Both the position numbers and the translations under genes were made by a program. Shown here one piece after another: positions 54,573 to 62,381 of a stretch of 64,000 nt of DNA (position 1 is its first letter; each line of letters begins with the position of its first letter). This DNA comes from CAZABC01 sp964483405 (GTDB lineage: Bacteria > Chloroflexota > Limnocylindria > Limnocylindrales > CSP1-4), in the NCBI GenBank assembly GCA_964483405.1, contig CAZABC010000008.1, positions 1 to 64,000 on the forward strand, written 5' to 3'. The notes under the pieces are model-generated. The model did not search any database, was not told the DNA's origin, and worked only from the letters and a program-made list of their open reading frames with translations.

Positions 54573-54592
54573 CATGTACCGGTCGATACATG
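54573..54592. promoter_or_regulatory. Inverted repeat CATGTA-N8-TACATG
   Basis: Perfect 6-bp arms with an 8-base spacer (CCGGTCGA), 150-190 bases before the leader peptide and TPR gene. AT-richer than its surroundings. A possible operator; no consensus promoter is recognised beside it. Confidence 0.4.
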
Positions 54593-54743
54593 GAGCGGTC
54601 CACTCCTCTATCCCCTGTCCTGTCGGGTCCCGGGAAAGATGTGCCGCCTGCCGGATGGGTGATCGCCCGGTCGGCGGCCACCATGACGGCAGGTGTCAAG
54701 GCACCGGCCCGGAAGGGCGGTGCGGAAGGGAAAGGGCGATCTC

Positions 54744-54785
54744 ATGGAAGGGACCATGCGAGCGCGCGTGCGGGTCCGGCGATGA
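54744..54785 (+). CDS. Possible 13-residue Arg-rich leader peptide
   Basis: ATG at 54744 opens MEGTMRARVRVRR (five Arg of 13), and its TGA overlaps the ATG of the TPR gene (ATGA). AAGGGAAAGGG lies nine bases before it, while the TPR gene has no ribosome site of its own. It could be a coupling peptide or an attenuator; comparison with relatives is the only test. Confidence 0.4.
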   Translation: MEGTMRARVRVRR

Positions 54786-55984
54786 CCGCGACCCGGCAGC
54801 CGCTCACCCCACAGCAGGCCGAGCAGGAGCTGCTCGGCCGTCTCGGCCTGACCCGGGCCGCTTCATCCGAAGATGTGGAAGCCGCGCATCGCGCGGTCAC
54901 CGCCTACCTGGCGCACGCGCCCCGCGAGCTCAAGGATTGGGCTCGCCGCCAGGCCGCCGAGGCGGACGAGGCCTACGCCCTCCTCATCGACCCCTCCGCG
55001 TTGCCGGACCCCGCCGCCCTCGGGGCCGCGGTGACGCGGTCGGCGGTCGTTCCTGGCGGGCCGGCGACACCTCCGGCCCGCCAGGAACCTCACCCCCAGC
55101 GGAACGGCAGGTCCGGCAAGGCCGCCACCGCGGCCGGCGCCGCCGCGACGAGCCCGGGCGCCGCGACCGGCCCCGACGACGACTTCGAGGCGATGCTCGC
55201 GGCGGTCACCCCGACCGCCCACCGCGAGGCCGTCCCGACCCCGAACGTCCTCCACGCCGGCGGCCAGCCGATCGGGAAGAAGGACCGCAGCGGCCTGATC
55301 AAGGGCCTCGCGGCCGCCGCCGCGGTCGTCGGCGCCGTCGTCGTCGGCATCGTCGTCTACAACAACGGCCTGCCGGGCACGCCGGTCAACGGCGGCACCG
55401 GGCAGGCCTCGCCGCAGCCGTCGGCGCAGGCGTCCGGTCCGGTCCTCGACCAGGCCGCGGTCGCCGCGCTGATGCAGCAGATCCAGGCCGACCCGAAGGA
55501 CACCGAGGCGCTGATGGGCCTCGCCGACGAGTACTACATCGTCGGCGACTTCGGCAACGCGAAGCTCTGGATCGACAAGCTGCTCGAGGTCGACCCGAAG
55601 GACGTCCGCGGCCTCCTCGCGAGCGGCGCGGTCGCCTTCAACACCGGCGACCTCGCGACGGCGAAGACGCAGTGGGAGGCGGTCCTCGTCATCGAGCCCG
55701 AGAACGTCGAGGCCCACTACGACCTCGGCTTCCTGTACCTGAACCAGGACCCGCCCGACATGGCCGGCGTCCAGCGCGAGTGGGGCAAGGTCGTCGAGAT
55801 CGCACCCGACTCCGACGTCGCCCAGACGGTCAAGGCCCACCTCGACGCGTTCGCCTCGCCGGCGCCCTCCGCCGGCGCCAGCGCCGCCCCCTCCCCCGCC
55901 CCGAGCGTGTCGCCGGCCGCGAGCCCCGACGCCAGCCCGGCCGCCTCGCCGGCCGCCAGCCCGGCGGGGTCGACGGTCCCATGA
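54782..55984 (+). CDS. Membrane-anchored TPR protein, cytochrome c biogenesis-type
   Basis: A 400-residue protein. Residues 8-70 form helices like a degenerate J-domain ('QQAEQELLGRLGLTRAASSEDVEAAHRAVTAYLAHAPRELKDWARRQAAEADEAYALL') without HPD. A low-complexity linker, a membrane helix (172-193), and outer TPRs follow ('ALMGLADEYYIVGDFGNAKLWIDKLLEVDP', 'LLASGAVAFNTGDLATAKTQWEAVLVIEP', 'AHYDLGFLYLNQDPPDMAGVQREWGKVVEIAP'), then a Pro/Ala/Ser tail. TPR proteins such as CcmI/NrfG bind apocytochrome c; the ATGA overlap with ccdA supports that. An in-frame ATG at 54683 would extend it by 33 residues. Confidence 0.83.
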   Translation: MTATRQPLTPQQAEQELLGRLGLTRAASSEDVEAAHRAVTAYLAHAPRELKDWARRQAAEADEAYALLIDPSALPDPAALGAAVTRSAVVPGGPATPPARQEPHPQRNGRSGKAATAAGAAATSPGAATGPDDDFEAMLAAVTPTAHREAVPTPNVLHAGGQPIGKKDRSGLIKGLAAAAAVVGAVVVGIVVYNNGLPGTPVNGGTGQASPQPSAQASGPVLDQAAVAALMQQIQADPKDTEALMGLADEYYIVGDFGNAKLWIDKLLEVDPKDVRGLLASGAVAFNTGDLATAKTQWEAVLVIEPENVEAHYDLGFLYLNQDPPDMAGVQREWGKVVEIAPDSDVAQTVKAHLDAFASPAPSAGASAAPSPAPSVSPAASPDASPAASPAASPAGSTVP

Positions 55985-56772
55985 TCGACCTCGGCACGGG
56001 CCTCGGCCTCGGGCTCCTCATCGCCTTCGTCGGCGGCGTGGTCTCGTTCGCCTCCCCGTGCTGCCTGCCGCTCGTGCCGGCCTACGTCGCCTACATGGTC
56101 GGCACGACCGACGGCGCCCCCGATCGGCGCCGGGCCTTCCTCCACGGCCTCGCCTTCGTCGCCGGCTTCTCGCTCGTGTTCGTCGCCTTCTGGGCCTCGA
56201 TCGGGGCGATCGGCTACCTCCTCGCCGACCACGTCAAGCTCCTCCGCCAGCTCGGCGGGGCGCTCCTCATCTTCCTCGGCCTCCAGGTCGCGGGCGTCAT
56301 CAACGTCCGGGCCCTGTGGCGCGAGGTCCGCGTCCCGGCCCTCGCCGGCGCGGCCGGGGTCGGCGGCTTCGCCGGCGCCGGCGCCGGGGCGAGCGGCGGC
56401 GGGACGATGACCCTCGGCGGCCCGACCGGCGCGCCGAGCTACGGCCGCTCGCTCCTCCTCGGCACGTTCTTCGCCGCCGGCTGGAGCCCGTGCATCGGGC
56501 CCATCCTCGGCGGGATCATCGGCCTGGCCTCGGCGACCGCGAGCGTCGCCCAGGGCACCGTCCTCCTCGTCGCGTACTCGGCCGGCCTCGCCGTGCCGTT
56601 CCTCGCGGTCGCGCTCGGCGCGTCGTGGGTCTCCCGGCACCTCACCTGGGTCGGGCGCCATCACCGCGCCGTGTCGCTCGTCACCGGGGCGATGCTCGTC
56701 GTCCTCGGGATCCTGATGGTCACCAACACGCTCGGTCGGCTGGCGGCGCTGCCGTCGCCGTTCGGCATCTGA
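55981..56772 (+). CDS. ccdA: Thiol-disulfide transporter CcdA
   Basis: A 263-residue membrane protein (about six helices) that carries reducing equivalents outwards to keep the cysteines of apocytochrome c reduced. The redox cysteines lie in 'GGVVSFASPCCLPLVPAYVAYMVG' and 'GTFFAAGWSPCIGPILGGII', matching CcdA/DsbD-beta. A Gly/Ala-rich loop occupies residues 120-148. It overlaps the TPR gene and lies 14 bases before resB. Its partner is probably the TlpA-like protein downstream. Confidence 0.93.
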   Translation: MIDLGTGLGLGLLIAFVGGVVSFASPCCLPLVPAYVAYMVGTTDGAPDRRRAFLHGLAFVAGFSLVFVAFWASIGAIGYLLADHVKLLRQLGGALLIFLGLQVAGVINVRALWREVRVPALAGAAGVGGFAGAGAGASGGGTMTLGGPTGAPSYGRSLLLGTFFAAGWSPCIGPILGGIIGLASATASVAQGTVLLVAYSAGLAVPFLAVALGASWVSRHLTWVGRHHRAVSLVTGAMLVVLGILMVTNTLGRLAALPSPFGI

Positions 56773-56786
56773 CGGAGGTCCCCGCC

Positions 56787-58247
56787 ATGACACAGGACGT
56801 CCGGAGCCACCCGGTCGCCGGACCGACGACGCCGGGGGCCGAGGTCGCGACGGTGAACGGCGTCGACGTGGCGCTCGAGAAGCTCTGGCACTTCCTGACG
56901 TCGATGAAGGTCGCGATCGTCCTCCTCCTGCTGTTCGCGGTCATCGGGCTCGTCGGGACGCTGGTCATCCAGGCGCCGGCCGGCGTCCTCGGCGACGCCG
57001 CGGCGAAGGCCGACTGGCTCGACTCGATCCGGCCCAGGTACGGCGGCCTGACCGGGATCATGGACCAGCTCCAGCTGTTCACGATCTTCTCGTCGATCTG
57101 GATGCGGGCGATCGTCATCGCCCTGACGATCAGCCTGATCGCCTGCTCGGTCCAGCGCCTGCCGGGCCTGTGGAAGACGGTCAAGCACCCGCACGTCGAC
57201 GTCGGCCCGGCGTTCTTCGAGCACGCGCCGCAGCACGAGGCGGTGCCGGTCGTCGGCCGCTCGGCGGACGAGGCGCTCAAGACCGTGACCGCGGTCTTCA
57301 AGAAGCACCGCTACCGCGTGGTGTCGACCGACGACGGCGTCGTCCACGTCTACGCCGACAAGAACCGCTGGACCGGCTTCCTCTCGGTGATGGCCCACCT
57401 GGCGCTCGTCGTGATCCTCATCGGGGTCATGGTCGGCAGCATGTTCGGGTTCCGCGACGGCGAGTTCATCCTCGCCGAGGGCTCGAGCCTGCCGGTCCCG
57501 ACGATGGCGGGGATGACGATCGCCCTCGAGTCCTTCGAGGACGCCTACTACGCCGAGACCGGCGCCCCCGCCGACTACGCCAGCGACGTCGTCGTCTACC
57601 AGGACGGCCAGGAGGTCCAGCGCCAGACCATCCGGGTCAACGAGCCCCTCCGCATCGGCGACCTCTCCTTCTTCCAGTCGTTCTACGGCCCGGCGGCGGC
57701 GATCAAGGTCACCGGCGAGGGCGACAAGACGCTCGTCGAGGAGGGGGTCCCGCTGGCCTGGTCGATGGACAACGGCGCCCGGGTCGGTTCGGTCACGATC
57801 CCCGAGGCCGGGCTCGTCGCCTGGATCGTCGGGACGACCGGCTCGACCGACCCGGAGGTCAAGCCCGGCCAGGTCCGGGTCGAGGTCTACAAGGCCGACG
57901 AGGCCGGGACGTTCGTCGAGGGCAAGACGATCGACCAGAACGTCGCCACGACCGTCGGCGGCCTCACCTTCACCTTCCAGCGCGAGATCCAGTTCACCGG
58001 GCTCTCGGTCGCCAAGGATCCCGGCGTGATGATCGTCTGGCTCGGCTCCCTGCTCCTGATGGTCGGCTTCGTGGCCCGCTTCACGCTGCCGCACCGCCGG
58101 ATCTGGGCCCGGATCGCCAGCGAGGACAAGGGCCGCACGACGCTCGCCCTGGCGTCGCCCGGGGCCCGTGACGTGACCCAGGGCACCGAGTTCGCCGACC
58201 TCGTGGTCGATGTTCGCGCGGCGCTGGCAGCGCCCCGCCAAGCCTAG
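56787..58247 (+). CDS. resB: Cytochrome c biogenesis protein ResB (CcsB)
   Basis: A 486-residue component of the system II haem lyase. Membrane segments: 'WHFLTSMKVAIVLLLLFAVIGLVGTLVIQ', 'IWMRAIVIALTISLIACSVQRLP', 'GFLSVMAHLALVVILIGVMVGSMFGF' and near the C-terminus 'DPGVMIVWLGSLLLMVGFVARFTLPHRRIWARI'. A large outer domain lies between ('VNEPLRIGDLSFFQSFYGPAAAIKV'). These are hallmark ResB patterns. GGAGGT precedes the ATG. With CcsA next, it attaches haem to CXXCH proteins; the cluster provides many substrates. Confidence 0.94.
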   Translation: MTQDVRSHPVAGPTTPGAEVATVNGVDVALEKLWHFLTSMKVAIVLLLLFAVIGLVGTLVIQAPAGVLGDAAAKADWLDSIRPRYGGLTGIMDQLQLFTIFSSIWMRAIVIALTISLIACSVQRLPGLWKTVKHPHVDVGPAFFEHAPQHEAVPVVGRSADEALKTVTAVFKKHRYRVVSTDDGVVHVYADKNRWTGFLSVMAHLALVVILIGVMVGSMFGFRDGEFILAEGSSLPVPTMAGMTIALESFEDAYYAETGAPADYASDVVVYQDGQEVQRQTIRVNEPLRIGDLSFFQSFYGPAAAIKVTGEGDKTLVEEGVPLAWSMDNGARVGSVTIPEAGLVAWIVGTTGSTDPEVKPGQVRVEVYKADEAGTFVEGKTIDQNVATTVGGLTFTFQREIQFTGLSVAKDPGVMIVWLGSLLLMVGFVARFTLPHRRIWARIASEDKGRTTLALASPGARDVTQGTEFADLVVDVRAALAAPRQA

Positions 58248-58257
58248 GAGCGCGAAG

Positions 58258-59142
58258 ATGTACAAGATGTCGGAATACGCCTTCGTGGCGGCATTCCTGG
58301 CGATCGGACTGGCGATGCTGACCTACATCGCCTACGCCCTGTCGGGCATCCGGGCGGCCAGGATGCAGACGGCCGGCGGGTCGATGCAGACCGGCACGGT
58401 CGCCTTCGTCGCCGGCCCGCGGACCGCGGCGATCGGCCGCTACGCGACGATGCTCGCCTGGCTCGGCTTCGGCGGCCTGACCGTCAGCCTCGCCTTCCGG
58501 GCGGTCGCGACCGGCCATGGCCCGTTCGCCAACATGTACGAGTTCTCGGTCGCGTTCGCCTGGGGGATCATGGGCGCGTACCTCTGGTTCGAGCGCAAGT
58601 ACCACCAGCGCATCCTGGCGATCTTCGCCCTGCCGGTGGCCCTCGGCCTGATGGCCTACGCGACGACCATCCCGTCGGACATCGAGCCGCTCGTCCCGGC
58701 CCTCCAGAACAACCTGCTGCTGACCGTCCACGTCGCCGTCGCGATCGTCGCCTACGGCGCCTTCACCGTCGCCTTCGCGGCCTCGCTCCTGTACCTCATC
58801 CAGCCCGAGGGCGGCCGGTGGGGCCTCCCCAAGCCGCAGGTCCTCGACGAGATCGGCTACCGCGCGGTCGTCGTCGGCTTCCCGTTCATGACCCTCGTCA
58901 TCATCCTCGGCGCCCTGTGGGCCGAGGTGGCCTGGGGCCGCTACTGGGGCTGGGATCCCAAGGAGACCGCCTCGCTCGTGACGTGGCTCATCTACGGCGC
59001 CTACCTCCACGCCCGGGTCGTCCGCGGCTGGCGGGGCCGGAAGGCGGCGTTCCTGCTGGTCATCGGCTTCGGGGCGACGCTCTTCACCTACTTCGGGAAC
59101 CTGTTCTTCGGCGGGCTCCACAGCTACTCCGGGCTCGGCTGA
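58258..59142 (+). CDS. ccsA: Cytochrome c assembly protein CcsA
   Basis: A 294-residue membrane protein with about eight helices. The haem-handling WWD-type motif 'GRYWGWDPKETASLVTWLIYGAYLHARV' and flanking histidines ('LLLTVHVAVAIVAYGAF', 'HARVVRG', 'FGGLHSYSG') identify CcsA, the haem-delivery partner of ResB. 'NMYEFSVAFAWG' is also typical. ATG at 58258 is preferred to an upstream one because of TAGGAG at 58244-58249. Ten bases separate it from resB. Confidence 0.95.
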   Translation: MYKMSEYAFVAAFLAIGLAMLTYIAYALSGIRAARMQTAGGSMQTGTVAFVAGPRTAAIGRYATMLAWLGFGGLTVSLAFRAVATGHGPFANMYEFSVAFAWGIMGAYLWFERKYHQRILAIFALPVALGLMAYATTIPSDIEPLVPALQNNLLLTVHVAVAIVAYGAFTVAFAASLLYLIQPEGGRWGLPKPQVLDEIGYRAVVVGFPFMTLVIILGALWAEVAWGRYWGWDPKETASLVTWLIYGAYLHARVVRGWRGRKAAFLLVIGFGATLFTYFGNLFFGGLHSYSGLG

Positions 59143-59168
59143 GCACCGATGGCGAGCGGAGACGTGCG

Positions 59169-59768
59169 ATGAGCGTTCACGAGGCCAGCGCCCCGCGCTC
59201 GGGCTTCGCGCTCGGTGGCCGCCTGGCGACGATCCTCGTCGTGGCGGTCACGGCGGTCCTGATCGCGGTGGTCGCGTTCGTCATCGAGCAGCCCACCGCC
59301 GGCGGCCTGACCGACGTCGAGCTGAGCGGCGACGTGGCCATGGCGGCGCCGGCGGTCGGCGAGACCGCGCCCGACTTCAAGACCCTCACGGTCGATGGCG
59401 AGTCGGTCAGCCTGTCCGACTTCGAGGGCCAGCCGGTCTGGCTCACCTTCGGTGCCAGCTGGTGCCCGGACTGCCGGGTCGAGGCGCCCGACCTCGAGGC
59501 GACCTACCAGAAGTTCAAGGACCAGGGGCTCGTCGTCCTCGCGGTGAACATCGAGGAGGACGCCGAGGCGGTCAAGGCGTACTGGGCCCGGGCGGGCCTG
59601 ACCTTCCCGGCCGTCGCCGACCCGACGACGGCGATCGCCAGCCGCTACCGGGTCCTCGGCATCCCGACCCACTACTTCATCGAGCCGGACGGGACGATCG
59701 CCGAGATCAAGCTCGGCGGCCTCCGGCCCGAGACGATGGAGACGCTCGTCACCGGGATCATGGAGTAG
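59169..59768 (+). CDS. Membrane-anchored thioredoxin-like protein (ResA/TlpA)
   Basis: A 199-residue protein with an N-terminal membrane helix (about residues 18-40) and a thioredoxin fold outside: 'GETAPDFKTLTVDGESVSLSDFEGQPVWLTFGASWCPDCRVEAPDLEATYQKFKDQGLVVLAVNIEEDAEAV', active site WCPDC at 98-102, and the cis-Pro in 'RVLGIPTHYFIEPDGTI'. ResA-type proteins reduce the CXXCH cysteines with electrons from CcdA. The extra DxC in place of the usual CEPC/CPPC gives an acidic active site. It lies between ccsA and the 10-haem cytochrome. Confidence 0.92.
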   Translation: MSVHEASAPRSGFALGGRLATILVVAVTAVLIAVVAFVIEQPTAGGLTDVELSGDVAMAAPAVGETAPDFKTLTVDGESVSLSDFEGQPVWLTFGASWCPDCRVEAPDLEATYQKFKDQGLVVLAVNIEEDAEAVKAYWARAGLTFPAVADPTTAIASRYRVLGIPTHYFIEPDGTIAEIKLGGLRPETMETLVTGIME

Positions 59769-59777
59769 GGCCCTGGC

Positions 59778-61601
59778 ATGACCGACCCCGGCGCGCCCGG
59801 AACGCCGCCCGACGAGCTCCCCGAGGTCGTCCCGGCCGAAGCCGCGCCCGAGATGGCCGAGCCCGCTGCGGGCGAGCCGGCCGATGGCGGGTCGGAGGCC
59901 GTGCTCGAGGTGGCGACCGGTCCCGGCTCGACGCGCCGGCGGTTCCGGGTCGGCCTCCCCCGCTCGAAGACGGGGCTGTTCGCGCTCCTCCTGGTCCTCG
60001 GCGGGGTCGGCTTCGCCATCGCCTTCACCGGCGCCTCGGTGCTCCACTGGACCGAGACGGCCGACTTCTGCGGCCGCTGCCACCAGATGGAGCCCGAGCT
60101 GCTGGCCTACGAGATGGGACCCCACCGGGACGTCGCCTGCGCCGAGTGCCATGTCGAGCCCGGCGTCGCCGGCTGGATCAAGGCGAAGGTCAACGGCACC
60201 CGCCAGCTCGCCGAGGTCATCCTCGGCGTCTATCCCGAGCCGATCCCGCCGCCCGACCACGCCGACCTCCCGTCGGCCGAGGACACCTGCATGCGGTGCC
60301 ACTCGCCGAGCTTCTTCGCCCTCAGCTCGCTGACGACGCGCGTCCAGTTCTCCGAGGACGAGCCGAACTCGCGGCAGGCCGTCGGCCTCCTCGTCCGGCC
60401 GTCCAGCGGCGACCAGCTCGACGAGAGCCGGAGCGTCCACTGGCACGTCCTTCGCGAGGTCGACTACTGGGCGCCCGACGAGGACACCCAGTCGATCGAC
60501 CTCATCGAGGCGACGGCACCGGACGGCTCGATCCGGACGTTCATCGCCCGGGATCAGGTCGAGTTCGCCGACGACACCCAGCCCGAGATCGACGCCATCA
60601 AGGCGTCGCAGCCGCTCCGCGAGATGTCCTGCTACGACTGCCACAACCGCGTCGGCCACCCGATCCCGAACCCCCGCCGGAGCCAGGACGCCGACATGCA
60701 GGCCGAGCTGATCGACGCCGAGCTGCCGTACATCAAGCGCGAGGGCCAGCGGCTGCTGTGGCAGGGCTACCCGAGCGTCGAGGCGGCCGAGCAGGAGATC
60801 GCCAAGCTCGACAAGTTCTACGAGCTCAACTACCCCGATGTCGCCGAGGCGAAGTCCGACGAGATCGACCAGGCGATCGAGCAGCTCCAGTTCCTCTACC
60901 GGCTCACGGCGACCCCGGAGATGAAGGTCACCGCGGCGACGTACCCCGACAACATCGGCCACATCGACTTCCCGGGCTGCTTCCGGTGCCACGATGGCGG
61001 CCACTATCTCGTCAAGGACGGGGTCGTCCTCGACGAGGCCATCCCCTCGGCCTGCGACACGTGCCACACCTTCCCGCAGATCGGCGGCCCGGTCGCCACC
61101 CTGCCGCTCGGCGTCCCGCCCGACACCCACGACGACACGCTGTGGGTCTTCAACCACAAGGACGCCGCGCCCTCGGTCGATCCCGGCGGGACCAGCTGCG
61201 GCGAGTGCCACGCCCGCGACTACTGCTCGAGCTGCCACGAGAGCGGCGCCATCGACGTGACCCACGACGAGATGGCCGTCAACCACGCCCAGGTCATCCG
61301 CGAGGCCCCCGAAGGCGCCGCGTCCTGCGCCTACTGCCACCAGCCGGCGTACTGCGCCAGCTGCCACACGGGTCGGGTCATGCCCGGCTCGGCCCCGTGG
61401 CCCGGCGAGGACACCGAGGCGGATGCGGGTGGCGGCGAGACCGGCGACACATCCGCGGGCCCGGCCACGGTCGAGGGCGCCGTCGCCCCGCTCGGCCCGG
61501 TCGGACCGGACGGCTACGTCCACCGGCGGGGCGCGACGCCGTCGCCCGGCAGCCTCCGGTTCCCGCTGCTCGTGACCGGGACCGCGGTGCCACCCGGCTA
61601 G
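59778..61601 (+). CDS. NapC/NrfH-like multihaem cytochrome c, ten CXXCH
   Basis: A 607-residue protein with an acidic N-terminus, a membrane helix (about residues 65-89) and ten haem motifs: CGRCH (98-102), CAECH (121-125), CMRCH, CYDCH, CFRCH, CDTCH, CGECH, CSSCH, CAYCH and CASCH. 'FCGRCHQMEPELLAYEMGPHRDVACAECHVEPGVAGWIKAKVNGTRQL' is the NapC/NirT/NrfH quinol-dehydrogenase pattern. So it may take electrons from the quinone pool and pass them to the outer cytochromes, or the reverse. The ten haems and 600 residues are more than NrfH (four haems). It ends the run, followed by a strong terminator. Confidence 0.92.
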   Translation: MTDPGAPGTPPDELPEVVPAEAAPEMAEPAAGEPADGGSEAVLEVATGPGSTRRRFRVGLPRSKTGLFALLLVLGGVGFAIAFTGASVLHWTETADFCGRCHQMEPELLAYEMGPHRDVACAECHVEPGVAGWIKAKVNGTRQLAEVILGVYPEPIPPPDHADLPSAEDTCMRCHSPSFFALSSLTTRVQFSEDEPNSRQAVGLLVRPSSGDQLDESRSVHWHVLREVDYWAPDEDTQSIDLIEATAPDGSIRTFIARDQVEFADDTQPEIDAIKASQPLREMSCYDCHNRVGHPIPNPRRSQDADMQAELIDAELPYIKREGQRLLWQGYPSVEAAEQEIAKLDKFYELNYPDVAEAKSDEIDQAIEQLQFLYRLTATPEMKVTAATYPDNIGHIDFPGCFRCHDGGHYLVKDGVVLDEAIPSACDTCHTFPQIGGPVATLPLGVPPDTHDDTLWVFNHKDAAPSVDPGGTSCGECHARDYCSSCHESGAIDVTHDEMAVNHAQVIREAPEGAASCAYCHQPAYCASCHTGRVMPGSAPWPGEDTEADAGGGETGDTSAGPATVEGAVAPLGPVGPDGYVHRRGATPSPGSLRFPLLVTGTAVPPG

Positions 61602-61701
61602 ATCCGCATGCCGGCGTTGCGGGGCCCGGTCATGCCGGGACTCGCGCGGCGGCCCACCACATACCCCGGTCGGGCGCATCCCTTCCCGCCCGACCGGTAC
61701 C

Positions 61702-61734
61702 GGAAGGCCCCGGGGGTCGCCCCCGGGGCCTTCC
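61702..61734 (+). terminator. Strong hairpin at the end of the cytochrome operon
   Basis: GGAAGGCCCCGGGGG and its complement form a 15-bp perfect stem with a TCG loop, 100 bases after the ten-haem cytochrome gene. There is no clear T run, but it is the most stable hairpin of the window. Confidence 0.7.
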
Positions 61735-61904
61735 AACGTCCCCCTCGGTCCGACGCCGCGGACCGTCGACCGGGCGCGGGGCGCGGCCTGGGGGCGCGGG
61801 GCGGGTGCGGGGCGCGGGGCGCGGCCGGGGGGGCGCCCGGGGCCGGCGGCGGGCATCGCGCTCGGCGGCGCGAGGGCGGGGGGCGCGAGGGCGGAGGGCG
61901 CGAG

Positions 61905-62054
61905 GGCGGGGCACCGCACCCGGCGGGGCNNNNNNNNNNNNNNNNNNNNNNNNNNNNNNNNNNNNNNNNNNNNNNNNNNNNNNNNNNNNNNNNNNNNNNN
62001 NNNNNNNNNNNNNNNNNNNNNNNNNNNNNGGCGGGGCACCGCACCCGGCGGGGC
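61905..62054. repeat. Same 25 bases on both sides of the gap
   Basis: The 25 bases directly before the N run (61905-61929) are identical to the 25 directly after it (62030-62054), starting GGCGGGGCACCGCACCCGGC. This is what unmerged overlapping contig ends look like, so the gap may be empty. Confidence 0.85.
61930..62029. other. Assembly gap (100 N)
   Basis: A 100-N placeholder flanked by identical 25-base ends; likely true length is negative (contigs overlap) rather than 100. Confidence 0.95.
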
Positions 62055-62060
62055 GGGTTT

Positions 62061-62078
62061 TGCATCTCATGCAGAAGT
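62061..62078. repeat. TGCATC-type short element, copy 2
   Basis: TGCATCTCATGCAGAAGT; its centre TGCAT-CTC-ATGCA is a perfect 5-bp-arm palindrome. The following CCGACGTTGTC is close to the CCGACGTCGTC after copy 3. Confidence 0.55.
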
Positions 62079-62273
62079 CCGACGTTGTCCCCGCCCCCGA
62101 GCCCGTGGGGGCCCCTTCCGGGCCGCGTGTCGCTGCACGACCGAACGATCCTCGCACCTTCCGGCACGCGTCAGACCGTGGCACGAGCGTCAACCCGCGC
62201 CGTGCGACACAGCCGGACGGTGGACCGGTCGCCGCTGGACCCGCCCGGACCCCATCGGACCGTCACGGCGGTC

Positions 62274-62298
62274 GCACTTGTGCATCAGGTGCAAGTGC
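62274..62298. promoter_or_regulatory. TGCATC-type element, copy 3, operator-like, before the XRE gene
   Basis: GCACTTG (62274-62280) and CAAGTGC (62292-62298) are perfect inverted arms around TGCATCAGGTG. It lies about 85 bases before the start of the XRE-family gene, a natural place for an autoregulatory site. Confidence 0.5.
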
Positions 62299-62381
62299 CG
62301 ACGTCGTCGGCGGCGGGGCGTCGGCGCGGCAGGGCGACGGGACGGCGCGGCAGATGAGCGCCGTCTGCTGTGGAGCGGCGG

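Larger units (their letters stand above)
61735..62381. other. Non-coding stretch around the second gap
   Basis: About 650 bases without a recognisable gene: GC-rich runs of GGGCGCGAGGGCGG units (61780-61929), the N gap, two TGCATC elements (62061, 62281) and the leader of the XRE gene. The part 62090-62270 shows nothing I can identify. Confidence 0.6.

Noticed and set aside
59124..62039. A 971-codon minus-strand frame across the thioredoxin and ten-haem cytochrome genes
   Set aside because: It reads through the N gap and is antisense to well-supported genes; no domain is recognisable.
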